Positions 43,170 through 50,954 of a DNA stretch of 64,000 bases are shown here, piece by piece. The DNA comes from Candidatus Omnitrophota bacterium (lineage in GTDB: Bacteria > Omnitrophota > Gorgyraeia > JAUYCX01). Under the pieces are notes generated by a model. It was not told the DNA's origin. It worked only from the letters and a program-made list of their open reading frames with translations, and made no database searches. Position numbers and translations under genes: made by a program. Position 1 is the stretch's first letter, and each line of letters begins with the position of its first letter. The DNA lies in contig JAUYCX010000035.1 in assembly GCA_030692045.1 (NCBI GenBank), positions 124,001 through 188,000 on the forward strand, in the 5' to 3' direction.

Positions 43170-44407
43170 TGCCGCGCTTTTCTTACACAGGAGTAGATAA
43201 AACTGGCAAACGAGTTGCGGCTATTGAAGAAGCCAATGATGAAGAATCTTTAGTCAGTAAACTGCAGTCGCAAGGCATAGTAGTAGTAAATGTGGAGGTT
43301 GCCTCTGCCAAAGATTCTGAAAGGATTCTTGCCAATTTAAAAAAAACCCAAACCTTTACTCACTCCAGAGTTAAATTAAATGACTTGGTGATTTTTGCAC
43401 GGCAATTAGCTACAATGTTAGATGCAGGTGTAACTTTGCTTAAAAGCTTAGAGGTAATTTCTCAGCAAGTAGAAAGTAGAAAGCTTTATGCAACCCTCTC
43501 TCAGGTAAAAAATGACTTGGCTTCTGGTTTGTCATTTAGTAGCGCCTTATCCAAACACCCCAGAGTATTTAGTCAATTCTGGGTTAGCCTCGCAGAAGTT
43601 GGCGAGGCATCTGGAACCCTTCCTATAATCTTTGAAAGATTGGCTTATTATTTAGAGGAAAAAGCCAGGTTTCAAAGTAAAATTATTTCCGCGCTTTTGT
43701 ATCCCATGGTTTTACTTTTTGTTTGTATTGCGGCAGTAACATTCTTTGCTATGAAAATCATTCCTAATTTTGTAGGCATATTTAAAAATTTTGGCGTAAA
43801 GCTTCCGTTTTTAACCCAGATTATTATTTCCATTTTTGAATTTATCCGTACAAAATTTTTTATTTTACTTTTAATTTTTAGTGGTATAATTTATTTAATA
43901 AAGTGGTACACTAGAACTCCGGCAGGCAAAAAGCAATTTGAGGCATTGTTATTTAAACTGCCGGTATTTGGCAGCTTCTTTAAGGTTTTTATTATTGAAA
44001 GGTTTACTTCGCAAATGTCAATTCTGGTGGAAAGCGGGGTGCCTATTCTTTATGCCTTGGAAATTTGCCAGCGAATGATTGCCAATAAAACTGTGGAAGA
44101 AGTAATTGGATTTCTAAAAAATAATGTCAGGGAAGGCAAGCTTATTGCAGACCCAATGAGTAGAAGTGGATTTTTTACGCCAATGGTTGTGCAAATGGTT
44201 TTAATTGGTGAGGAAACCGGTGAATTAGGCAAGATGTTTAAAAGGGTAGCTTCTTTTTATCAGGCATATGTGGAAACATTTCTTACTAGATTTACTTCCC
44301 TTTTTGAGCCGTTTATGATTATCATAATGGGCTTTGTTGTGGGCACAATTGTTATTTCTATGTTTTTACCGATATTTAGTTTAGCGACTTTGAGAGGAGG
44401 TGGTTAA
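43169..44407 (+). CDS. pilC: Type IV pilus platform protein PilC
   Basis: The 412-residue GspF/PilC protein has two repeated cytoplasmic helical domains (FARQLATMLDAGVTLLKSLE near 75 and FTSQMSILVESGVPILYALE near 285) and three membrane helices. The N-terminal PRFSYTGVDKTGKRV segment is family-typical. It anchors PilB at the inner membrane. The start overlaps the pilB stop. Confidence 0.93.
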   Translation: MPRFSYTGVDKTGKRVAAIEEANDEESLVSKLQSQGIVVVNVEVASAKDSERILANLKKTQTFTHSRVKLNDLVIFARQLATMLDAGVTLLKSLEVISQQVESRKLYATLSQVKNDLASGLSFSSALSKHPRVFSQFWVSLAEVGEASGTLPIIFERLAYYLEEKARFQSKIISALLYPMVLLFVCIAAVTFFAMKIIPNFVGIFKNFGVKLPFLTQIIISIFEFIRTKFFILLLIFSGIIYLIKWYTRTPAGKKQFEALLFKLPVFGSFFKVFIIERFTSQMSILVESGVPILYALEICQRMIANKTVEEVIGFLKNNVREGKLIADPMSRSGFFTPMVVQMVLIGEETGELGKMFKRVASFYQAYVETFLTRFTSLFEPFMIIIMGFVVGTIVISMFLPIFSLATLRGGG

Positions 44408-44421
44408 AGAAATAATTTCAA

Positions 44422-44440
44422 AACAAAATTTTGTTATAAT
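44422..44440 (+). promoter_or_regulatory. Palindrome and -10-like box before the main pilin gene (tentative)
   Basis: AACAAAATTTTGTT (44422-44435) is a perfect palindrome ending at TATAAT (44435-44440). A separate TTGACA lies at 44450-44455 with no good -10. The gap between pilC and the pilin therefore may hold a dedicated promoter, which would suit high pilin expression, but neither candidate has both boxes. Confidence 0.35.
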
Positions 44441-44491
44441 AATTTATCCTTGACATTTTGCAGACAATTATTCAAGAGCAAAAAGTCAAGT

Positions 44492-44506
44492 GCTCATTAA
44501 AGGAGG
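44492..44506 (+). promoter_or_regulatory. Extended Shine-Dalgarno motif before the main pilin gene
   Basis: GCTCATTAAAGGAGG is identical to the motif at 19946-19960 and ends 6 nt before the pilin ATG. It is followed by TCAAAAATG, as at the secretin gene (TCAAAATG). Confidence 0.82.
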
Positions 44507-44512
44507 TCAAAA

Positions 44513-44944
44513 ATGAAAAAAGGTTTTACTTTGTTAGAGCTTATAATTGTTATCATTATAATCGGGATATTGGCTGCCATTGCTATTCCCAGAATTACTG
44601 AAATAGCTGAGAGAGGAAGATCAGGTGAAGGTTTACAAATATTAGGTGCTTTACGTTCAGCACAATTGCGTTACAGGGCTGACCACGCAGGTTACACAAA
44701 CACCATTGGTAATTTGGACATTTCTTTTACCACTCAGAGATATTTTACAGCATCAGCGTTAGCAGCAGTTGGTGACGATAATAGTTGTGCTAGTGCTTTA
44801 AGAAATGCTGCTGATAGGCCAACTAATTGGGGTGCTTATACATTCTGTATAACCCCAAATGGAGGTGTATCTTGCGTTAACTCAGGAGGCGCGGTAACTG
44901 AATGTGCAAGATTAGGCTATACCGCCGTTGCTGCCTGTCCATAA
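44513..44944 (+). CDS. Major type IV pilin (candidate)
   Basis: The 143-residue prepilin has a very short leader MKKG cut before FTLLELIIVIIIIGILAAIA, with Glu5 of the mature chain present. The soluble domain has six cysteines able to form disulfides (CAS, FCIT, SCVN, ECAR, AACP). The tight RBS and position first among the pilin genes suggest the major subunit. Alternatives are a type II secretion pseudopilin. The other three prepilins follow closely. Confidence 0.88.
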   Translation: MKKGFTLLELIIVIIIIGILAAIAIPRITEIAERGRSGEGLQILGALRSAQLRYRADHAGYTNTIGNLDISFTTQRYFTASALAAVGDDNSCASALRNAADRPTNWGAYTFCITPNGGVSCVNSGGAVTECARLGYTAVAACP

Positions 44945-44965
44945 TATAAAAGTTTAGAAACAATA

Positions 44966-45409
44966 ATGTCTGAAATTAAAGCCTTCACTTTGCTTGAGCT
45001 TATTGTTACGATTATAATCATTGGTATACTTGCTTCTATTGCCTTGCCCAATTACACCAAAGCTATGGAGCGCTCCAGAGACCAAGAGGCAATTACAAAT
45101 TTAAAGCTTATCAAAGCCGCAGAAAGGATTTACCTTGCAGAGAATAATAGTTATTTTGGACCACAAGCATATGATGGAGGAACTGCCAACAATGAAACTG
45201 CCATAAACACTAATTTGCATCTTTATTTACCTGCAGATGTTTCTTTAGCTTGGAACTATTACATTAGTAGTGCAGCAGCAGGCCCTCCTCCAACATTTAC
45301 TGCTGTTGCATTAAGAAATGCTGGTGGTTTTAATCGCACCTGGACGATAACAGAAGTTGGGGATCAACCAATATGTAACCCAGTACCTCCCAGCACCGTT
45401 TGTCCTTAA
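44966..45409 (+). CDS. Second type IV pilin-like protein
   Basis: The 147-residue prepilin has leader MSEIKA then FTLLELIVTIIIIGILASIA and mature Glu5. Residue -1 is Ala instead of the usual Gly, which prepilin peptidase generally tolerates. The soluble part contains many Asn/Ala residues and two C-terminal cysteines (ICNPVPPSTVCP) that may form a small D-loop. It lies 21 nt after the main pilin. Confidence 0.85.
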   Translation: MSEIKAFTLLELIVTIIIIGILASIALPNYTKAMERSRDQEAITNLKLIKAAERIYLAENNSYFGPQAYDGGTANNETAINTNLHLYLPADVSLAWNYYISSAAAGPPPTFTAVALRNAGGFNRTWTITEVGDQPICNPVPPSTVCP

Positions 45410-45411
45410 AT

Positions 45412-45798
45412 ATGATTGCAAGAAGTGTCAAAGACAAAAAAAGTCTAACCTTAGTTGAGATAGTTGTGGCAATGGTAATTTTGTCTGCTTCAGTTACTGG
45501 CTTATTTGCCACTTTTGTCTCCGGCAGAAGAATTGCCGAGCGAGCCAAACGCAGGCTGATTGCCATAAATTATGCTCGCCAAATTGCTGAGTCTTTGAAA
45601 AGTGCGGTTAGACAAGATACGTATGATACTGGAGATTTGGGATGTGGGGTTTTCCCTTGCAATCAAGTTTCTCCCATTGCTTCACCCTCCGGATTATTTA
45701 ACCCTCTGAATATATATCGTATTGAAAATATTCTGGTGGGATCAGTCAATATGCGTAAAGTCACCATAAAAGTAACCTGGGATGAACCCCCTTTATAA
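45412..45798 (+). CDS. Minor pilin, PilV/GspI-like
   Basis: The 128-residue protein has leader MIARSVKDKKS then LTLVEIVVAMVILSASVTGL, the PilV/GspI pattern, with Glu5 retained. The mature start is Leu rather than Phe. The soluble domain is short with one Cys pair (CGVFPC). It starts 3 nt after the previous stop; an in-frame TTG at 45400 overlaps that gene and is less likely. Its stop overlaps the next gene by 17 nt. Confidence 0.8.
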   Translation: MIARSVKDKKSLTLVEIVVAMVILSASVTGLFATFVSGRRIAERAKRRLIAINYARQIAESLKSAVRQDTYDTGDLGCGVFPCNQVSPIASPSGLFNPLNIYRIENILVGSVNMRKVTIKVTWDEPPL

Positions 45799-46333
45799 AA
45801 AAGCCCTTAGCTTAACCGAACTAATTATCGCAATTGTGCTGTTAGGAACAGTATTTGCCGCTGCCACCGCATTTAATCTGGCAACTTACAAGTTCTATTA
45901 CAGCGCAGATAAATACGCTCAAACCCAATTAGCCATTGCTCCGGCAATGGAGCTAATTTCTAAAAATATTTTGCAAGGCATAGGAGCTAAGGATGATCCT
46001 GCAGTTAGTTTTACAGGAGCAGGACCTCCCTATAATAACATCACCATTAGATACGACTCTACTGGGAATGCACAAATTGATGCTAATGACAAAAAAGTTG
46101 AATTTAAACTCCAGGGAAATATTATTAAATTCGACCCTGATATTACTAATGCTGGTGATGAACAAGAGATTGCTACTAGAGTTGTAAATTTATCTTTTAC
46201 GCCTGATTCAGATTATTTTTTAATTGATGTAAAAATTACAGCTCGCTTTGTTCCTACCCAAATCGCAGGGAGCGATAATCCCGAAGTTACCTTAGAAACT
46301 TCTGTTAGCCAGAGGTTAGCCTCAATAAATTAG
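45782..46333 (+). CDS. Minor pilin, PilW/GspJ-like
   Basis: The 183-residue protein has leader MNPLYKKA and helix LSLTELIIAIVLLGTVFAAA with Glu5. The soluble part is larger than the other pilins and beta-rich (ITIRYDSTGNAQID, VEFKLQGNIIKFDPD), as in GspJ/PilW tip proteins. It is the last gene of the pilus operon and is followed by a terminator. Confidence 0.8.
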   Translation: MNPLYKKALSLTELIIAIVLLGTVFAAATAFNLATYKFYYSADKYAQTQLAIAPAMELISKNILQGIGAKDDPAVSFTGAGPPYNNITIRYDSTGNAQIDANDKKVEFKLQGNIIKFDPDITNAGDEQEIATRVVNLSFTPDSDYFLIDVKITARFVPTQIAGSDNPEVTLETSVSQRLASIN

Positions 46334-46353
46334 TATTTATAATTTTCAATTTT

Positions 46354-46390
46354 ATAGCTTGTTATCCTTTTAAGATAACAAGCTATTTTA
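46354..46390 (+). terminator. Terminator of the pilus operon
   Basis: ATAGCTTGTTATC (46354-46366) pairs exactly with GATAACAAGCTAT (46374-46386) around a 7-nt loop, followed by TTTAATTG. Confidence 0.88.
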
Positions 46391-46464
46391 ATTGCTAATT
46401 AAGCTAATTTGTGATAAATTTTAAGTAATATTAGGTGGATAAATTTACTTAAGGGCCGATAGTT

Positions 46465-46612
46465 TCCCGACGCTCGCTTACAGCTCGGTCGGAATCCCGA
46501 CCGAACATAAGTGAGCGTCGGGACAGTTGGCTCCGACGTTCCGACCTCTAAAATACTTTGAAGCGTCGGAAGTCGGAGTCCCGACCCCCGACGTTGCGTC
46601 GGGGCGTCGGGA
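46465..46612. repeat. Cluster of three GC-rich palindromes built from CCGAC/GTCGG
   Basis: Palindrome 1 (46465-46523) has a 16-bp outer arm with one G-T pair and an exact 8-bp inner hairpin TCGGTCGG/CCGACCGA. Palindrome 2 (46531-46578) pairs CTCCGAC+TTCCGAC with GTCGGAAGTCGGAG. Palindrome 3 (46579-46612) pairs TCCCGAC and CCCCGACG with CGTCGGGG and GTCGGGA. The block is strikingly GC-rich in an AT-rich genome and ends 15 nt before the GIY-YIG gene, like REP clusters beside their nuclease or transposase. Confidence 0.8.
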
Positions 46613-46627
46613 GAGAGCGTATTAGAT

Positions 46628-46897
46628 ATGAAGAAAGGTTTTGTTTATATTTTACGGGGATTAAAAAATAATAAGCTTTACATAGGCAGTACCACTGAAA
46701 TAAACAGAAGAGTAAATCAACATGAAATTGGTAGCGTAAAAGCAACGCGGCCTCTACGACCCATTAAATTAGAGTTTTTTCAAGAATATGATAATATTAA
46801 CTTAGCACGTAAAATAGAACATAAACTAAAAAAGTTTAAGAGAAAAGATTTCCTTGAAAAAATTATAAAGGACGGATTTATTAAGATGGGCCCGTAG
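46628..46897 (+). CDS. GIY-YIG domain endonuclease, single-domain
   Basis: The 89-residue protein of the YhbQ/UPF0213-like GIY-YIG family has the two tyrosine strands (GFVYILRG; LYIGST), the catalytic Arg of NRRVNQHE, and the late Glu in the IEHKLKK helix. Members are small nucleases of mostly unknown target. It follows the GC-rich palindromes. Its last three codons and stop (Gly-Pro-TAG) lie inside the 5' end of the tRNA-Ala gene, which suggests the gene landed against the tRNA. Confidence 0.85.
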   Translation: MKKGFVYILRGLKNNKLYIGSTTEINRRVNQHEIGSVKATRPLRPIKLEFFQEYDNINLARKIEHKLKKFKRKDFLEKIIKDGFIKMGP

Positions 46898-46960
46898 TTC
46901 AGTTGGGAGAATGCCGCATTCGCATTGCGGAGATCAGCGGTTCGAATCCGCTCGGGTCCA
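46888..46960 (+). tRNA. tRNA-Ala (anticodon CGC)
   Basis: A full 73-nt cloverleaf is visible. The acceptor is GGGCCCG with CGGGTCC and discriminator A. The G3-T70 pair is the alanine identity element. The anticodon stem is CCGCA/TGCGG with loop TTCGCAT, so the anticodon is CGC. The T arm is AGCGG-TTCGAAT-CCGCT. CCA is not encoded (A then CTG). The first 10 nt are also read as the end of the GIY-YIG gene. Confidence 0.97.
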
Positions 46961-46980
46961 CTGTTATAATCTGCAAAACT

Positions 46981-48081
46981 ATGAGAAAACTATTTTTTTC
47001 ACTTTTCCTGTTTTCAATTTTGCTTATCCTGCCATTTGTATTGCCTGCCCCAAGCTTTCCGGAAAAGCTCCTAAAAGAGGCAATGTATTTTGATAAACTG
47101 CCTGATAAAGTTGTGCAGTGTAAGCTTTGCCCGCGAAAATGTGTGATACCCAATAAAAAAAGAGGATTTTGCGGGGTACGGGAAAATCGCGAAGGCACGC
47201 TTTATACCTTAGTCTATGCTGAGCCAGTAACTGTAAATATTGACCCTATTGAAAAAAAACCATTATTTCATTTTTTACCCGGCTCTGCCGCCTTTTCTGT
47301 GGCAACTGTGGGCTGTAATTTGAAATGTAAATTCTGTCAAAACTGGCAAATTTCTCAAGCCAAACCCGGCGAGGTTAAGAGCATTCACATCAGCCCCGAA
47401 GAATTGGTATTAAAGGCAATTGAGGTAAAGGCGCCTGTAATTGCCTATACCTATACAGAGCCAACAATTTTTTATGAATATATGTTGGAAACTGCCAAAA
47501 TTGCTAAAAAGGCAGGCATAAAAAATGTAATGCATTCTGCCGGGTTTATTAATCCTGAACCCTTAAAAGAGCTCTGTCCATATCTGGATGCGGCTAATAT
47601 TGATTTAAAGGGCTTTACCCAGAAATATTATGAAGAGATGTGTTTAGGAAACTTAGAAGATGTTTTGCGGACTTTAAAAATTCTAAAGCAAAATGGAGTG
47701 CATTTGGAAATAACCAATTTGGTTTTACCAGAATTAAATGATGACCCCAAAACAGTTGAGGCAATGTGCATCTGGATTAGGGATAATTTGGGTGTTGATG
47801 TGCCATTACATTTTTCCCGTTTTTGGCCATTGTATAAGTTAATGCATCTTTCACCCACGCCAGTTTCTACATTAGAAAAGTTACGAGAGGTTGCCTTAAA
47901 AGTGGGATTAAAATATGTTTATATTGGCAATGTACCCGGAAACATTGCTGAAACAACCTTTTGTCCAAAATGCGGCAAGCCTTTGATTGTGCGTAGTGGC
48001 TATACGATTTTAGAAAACAATTTGGATAAACAAGGTCATTGTAAGTTTTGTAAGCAAAAAATTCCCGGCATTTGGCAATGA
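46981..48081 (+). CDS. amrS: AmmeMemoRadiSam-system radical SAM protein with N-terminal hydrophobic segment
   Basis: The 366-residue protein has the radical SAM cluster motif Cys112, Cys116, Cys119 (GCNLKCKFCQNW). Upstream cysteines (CKLCPRKC, FCGV) and a C-terminal zinc-ribbon-like part (CPKCG...CKFC) are family-typical. The N-terminus is a signal-peptide-like stretch (MRKLFFSLFLFSILLILPFV), odd for an enzyme that needs cytoplasmic SAM. I use ATG 46981; an in-frame extension back to 46903 would cross the tRNA and is rejected. It pairs with the next gene in a system of unknown reaction. Confidence 0.88.
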   Translation: MRKLFFSLFLFSILLILPFVLPAPSFPEKLLKEAMYFDKLPDKVVQCKLCPRKCVIPNKKRGFCGVRENREGTLYTLVYAEPVTVNIDPIEKKPLFHFLPGSAAFSVATVGCNLKCKFCQNWQISQAKPGEVKSIHISPEELVLKAIEVKAPVIAYTYTEPTIFYEYMLETAKIAKKAGIKNVMHSAGFINPEPLKELCPYLDAANIDLKGFTQKYYEEMCLGNLEDVLRTLKILKQNGVHLEITNLVLPELNDDPKTVEAMCIWIRDNLGVDVPLHFSRFWPLYKLMHLSPTPVSTLEKLREVALKVGLKYVYIGNVPGNIAETTFCPKCGKPLIVRSGYTILENNLDKQGHCKFCKQKIPGIWQ

Positions 48082-49544
48082 TGAGATACAAATCTATTTT
48101 AATTTTTATTGTCTTTATTTTGTTTAGTCTAAATTTTATTTTTGCTGAAGAAAATATAAAGCAGCCAAATGTCGCAGGTTCATTTTATCCTAAACATGCA
48201 AAGGCATTGCAAAACCAGATTAATGGATTCTTAAGCCAGATTTTAGCAGAAAAAATAGAAGGAGAAATTCTGGCAATGATTTCTCCTCATGCCGGCTATG
48301 AATATTCTGGAGCAGTTGCCGCATATGGCTATAAGGCAATTAAGGAATTGAAATATACAACAGTAATTGTTATTGCACCCAGCCATTATGTAGATTTTAA
48401 AGGTAGCTCTATTTGGCTAAGTGGAGCCTTTAAAACACCCTTAGGTGAGATTCCTGTGGATAGTCAATTAGGGGCAAAAATCGTGGCTGAAAATAAAAAT
48501 ATTCGATTTTTGCCCCAGGCATTTTCTAAAGAGCATTCCTTAGAGGTTCAGCTTCCATTTTTGCAAACTGTTTTTAAAAATATAAAAATCGTGCCTATTG
48601 TTATGGGTAAACCTAATTTTGAAGATTGTGGTTTATTAGCCAAAGCCATTGCCAAAGCTATTGGTGAAAGAGACGATGTATTGGTAATTGCCAGCTCTGA
48701 TATGTCGCATTTTCATGTCTTTCAAGAGGCAAATGCAATTGACAAAAAAACCCTAAAGCTTTTAGAAAACTTTGATCTAAAGGGTTTATGGGATAAGGGG
48801 ATAAATGGTGAAATTGAGCTTTGCGGTTTATCGTCAGTTATAACTGCACTTTTATATTCCAAAGAACGAGAAGCTAATGAAATTAAAATTCTTAAATATG
48901 CCAATTCTGGTGATGTAACCGGCGATTTTAGTCGAGTGGTAGGTTATACCAGCGCTTTAATTTATAAGAAAACTTCAGAAAAAGGAGACAAAGCAATGCT
49001 AAATGATGTTCAGAAACAAAAACTTTTAGAGATTGCCAGGGAATCTTTGGAAAATTATATTAAATTTGGCAAACGTGTAAATTTTAGTAGTGCTGATTCA
49101 CAATTAAACCAAGAAAGAGGCGCCTTTGTGACCTTAACTGAAAAAGGAGAGCTGCGCGGCTGTATCGGAAGAATTGTTGCAGATATGCCTCTATATCTGG
49201 TTATATCTCAAATGGCAATTGAGGCCTCAACTTCAGATCCTCGATTCTATGCTGTAAAGGCCGAAGAATTAAAGGATCTTGAGATTGAGATTTCTGTTTT
49301 ATCACCAATTGAAAAAATTGACGATATCAATAAAATTGAAGTGGGTATTCACGGACTAATCATCCGCAAAGGATTTTCTTCGGGTCTTTTATTGCCGCAG
49401 GTTGCTCAAGAATATGGCTGGGATAGGCTTACCTTTTTAGAGCAAACCTGCCGTAAGGCAGGTTTGCCTCAAGATGCCTGGAAAACTGGTGCTGAGATTT
49501 CTATTTTTAGCGCAGAGGTCTTTTCAGAAAAATCCATTCACTAA
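48078..49544 (+). CDS. Memo-AMMECR1 fusion protein (AmmeMemoRadiSam system) with signal peptide
   Basis: The 488-residue protein has a signal peptide (RYKSILIFIVFILFSLNFIF, cleavage near AEE). The Memo domain spans about residues 28-300 (NVAGSFYPKH, MISPHAGYEYSG, IASSDMSHFH). The AMMECR1 domain spans about 305-488 (GAFVTLTEKGELRGCIGR motif). Memo and AMMECR1 are often neighbours of AmrS; here they are one chain. The start overlaps the amrS stop (ATGA). Export of the whole system is suggested by both genes having N-terminal hydrophobic segments. Reaction unknown. Confidence 0.9.
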   Translation: MMRYKSILIFIVFILFSLNFIFAEENIKQPNVAGSFYPKHAKALQNQINGFLSQILAEKIEGEILAMISPHAGYEYSGAVAAYGYKAIKELKYTTVIVIAPSHYVDFKGSSIWLSGAFKTPLGEIPVDSQLGAKIVAENKNIRFLPQAFSKEHSLEVQLPFLQTVFKNIKIVPIVMGKPNFEDCGLLAKAIAKAIGERDDVLVIASSDMSHFHVFQEANAIDKKTLKLLENFDLKGLWDKGINGEIELCGLSSVITALLYSKEREANEIKILKYANSGDVTGDFSRVVGYTSALIYKKTSEKGDKAMLNDVQKQKLLEIARESLENYIKFGKRVNFSSADSQLNQERGAFVTLTEKGELRGCIGRIVADMPLYLVISQMAIEASTSDPRFYAVKAEELKDLEIEISVLSPIEKIDDINKIEVGIHGLIIRKGFSSGLLLPQVAQEYGWDRLTFLEQTCRKAGLPQDAWKTGAEISIFSAEVFSEKSIH

Positions 49545-49547
49545 TAA

Positions 49548-50207
49548 ATGCTAAAAGTTAGTCTAAGTCTTTTTTTGAGTGGTTTATTTTTAGGCTCAGG
49601 TCCTTGTTTGGTAAGCTGTGGTCCGTTTCTAGTAAGCTTTATTGCAGGAAATAAAAAAAGCATAAGGCAGAGCCTCTGGATTTGGTTTATGTTTTCTCTA
49701 AGCAGAATTTTTGCTTATTTAGTTTTAGGGGCTATAGCAGGTTTCTTAAGTCAAGAAGTCATTCATCAAACTTATTATGGAATAATTTCAAAATATATAT
49801 TTCTTTTGGGAGGAATGTTTGTTATGGTAATTGGTGTTTTAATGATTTTTAATAAAAATTCTCAACTTAAAATATGCAATATTTTACAAGAAAAATTACT
49901 AAAAAAAGAAACTAAAAGCATAACCCTTTTTGGGCTAATAATTGGTTTTTTACCCTGCGCCCCGCTTTTGGGAATTCTTACTTATATTGTTTTAATTTCT
50001 GCTAATGTCTTAAAGGGAGTTTTTTATAGCCTTTCTTTTGGAATAGGCACGCTTGTTTCTCCTCTAATCATTATGGTAATTTGTGCTAGTTTTATTTCCA
50101 AATTACTGGGAAGCCAAGAAAAACTTTACACTATTTTTCAAAGAATCTGCGGTTTGATTATTTTGTTTTTAGGAGCTCAGTTAGTTTATTGGGGTTTATT
50201 GAGTTAG
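49548..50207 (+). CDS. CcdA/DsbD-like or SafE-like membrane protein
   Basis: The 219-residue membrane protein has about six helices. Conserved cysteines lie in the first and fourth helices: Cys20 and Cys24 in GSGPCLVSCGPF, and Cys137 in GFLPCAPLLG. This spacing fits CcdA/DsbD-type thiol transporters, though sulfite exporter (TauE/SafE) relatives share the look. It starts 4 nt after the Memo-AMMECR1 gene, which suggests it passes reducing power across the membrane to that exported system. That role is inference. Confidence 0.75.
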   Translation: MLKVSLSLFLSGLFLGSGPCLVSCGPFLVSFIAGNKKSIRQSLWIWFMFSLSRIFAYLVLGAIAGFLSQEVIHQTYYGIISKYIFLLGGMFVMVIGVLMIFNKNSQLKICNILQEKLLKKETKSITLFGLIIGFLPCAPLLGILTYIVLISANVLKGVFYSLSFGIGTLVSPLIIMVICASFISKLLGSQEKLYTIFQRICGLIILFLGAQLVYWGLLS

Positions 50208-50210
50208 GGT

Positions 50211-50945
50211 ATGCATAGATTTTTTGTAAATCCAAATAATATTTTTAAGACAGAAATTATCATTGATGATAAAAAAGAAATTCACCATGCTTTAAATGTT
50301 TTGCGTTTAAAAGAAAATGATAAGTTAATTGCCTTTGATGGCAAGGGCAATGAGATTTTAGGCAGCATTCAGGATATAAGTAAAAGTAAAATAATAATCC
50401 AGCCTCAAACAATAATAAGAAATAATGCAGAAAAAGCTTTGGATATTACTCTGGCTTGCGCAATTCCTAAGCGCTCAAAATTCGATTATGTTGTGGAAAA
50501 GACAACAGAATTAGGCGTAGATAGTATTATTCCGCTTTTAACAAAGCGAACAGAGGTGCATTTAAGCAAAGAAAGACAAGCTCTAAAGATTAAACATTGG
50601 CAGAGTATTGCTATAAATTCCGCCAAGCAAAGTCAAAGAATAACTATTCCCAGAATAAATGAAGTTAAAAATTTTAGAGAAGTTTTAAGCAGTATAGATA
50701 CTTATGATTTAGTTTTAATACCCTGTTTAACCGGTGAAAGAAAATTATTGAGTGATATTTTTAAACAAAATAGTCATCCAAATAAAATATTAGTTTTTAT
50801 CGGCCCAGAAGGCGATTTTACAAAGGATGAGATAGATTTAGCAATTAAAAGGAAAGCAAAGCCAGTTACTTTAGGAGAATTGGTATTGCGAGTGGATACC
50901 GCCGCAATTTATCTTGTTTGTGCAATAAAAGTTTTGTGTACATAA
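50211..50945 (+). CDS. rsmE: 16S rRNA m3U1498 methyltransferase RsmE
   Basis: The 244-residue SPOUT-family methyltransferase has an N-terminal PUA-like domain (HHALNVLRLKENDKLIAFDG) and the knot region with IGPEGDFTKDEIDLA and LGELVLRVDTAAI, diagnostic for RsmE. It methylates U1498 of 16S rRNA. It follows the CcdA-like gene by 3 nt. Confidence 0.93.
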   Translation: MHRFFVNPNNIFKTEIIIDDKKEIHHALNVLRLKENDKLIAFDGKGNEILGSIQDISKSKIIIQPQTIIRNNAEKALDITLACAIPKRSKFDYVVEKTTELGVDSIIPLLTKRTEVHLSKERQALKIKHWQSIAINSAKQSQRITIPRINEVKNFREVLSSIDTYDLVLIPCLTGERKLLSDIFKQNSHPNKILVFIGPEGDFTKDEIDLAIKRKAKPVTLGELVLRVDTAAIYLVCAIKVLCT

Positions 50946-50954
50946 AAATTTCTT

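Noticed and set aside
46465-46612. CRISPR array
   Set aside because: The repeated CCGAC units are palindromes of varying size without constant direct repeats or equal spacers; no cas gene is nearby.
46903-46980. N-terminal extension of the radical SAM gene through the tRNA
   Set aside because: The extra 26 codons are read from the tRNA-Ala sequence itself; the ATG at 46981 begins a good hydrophobic N-terminus.
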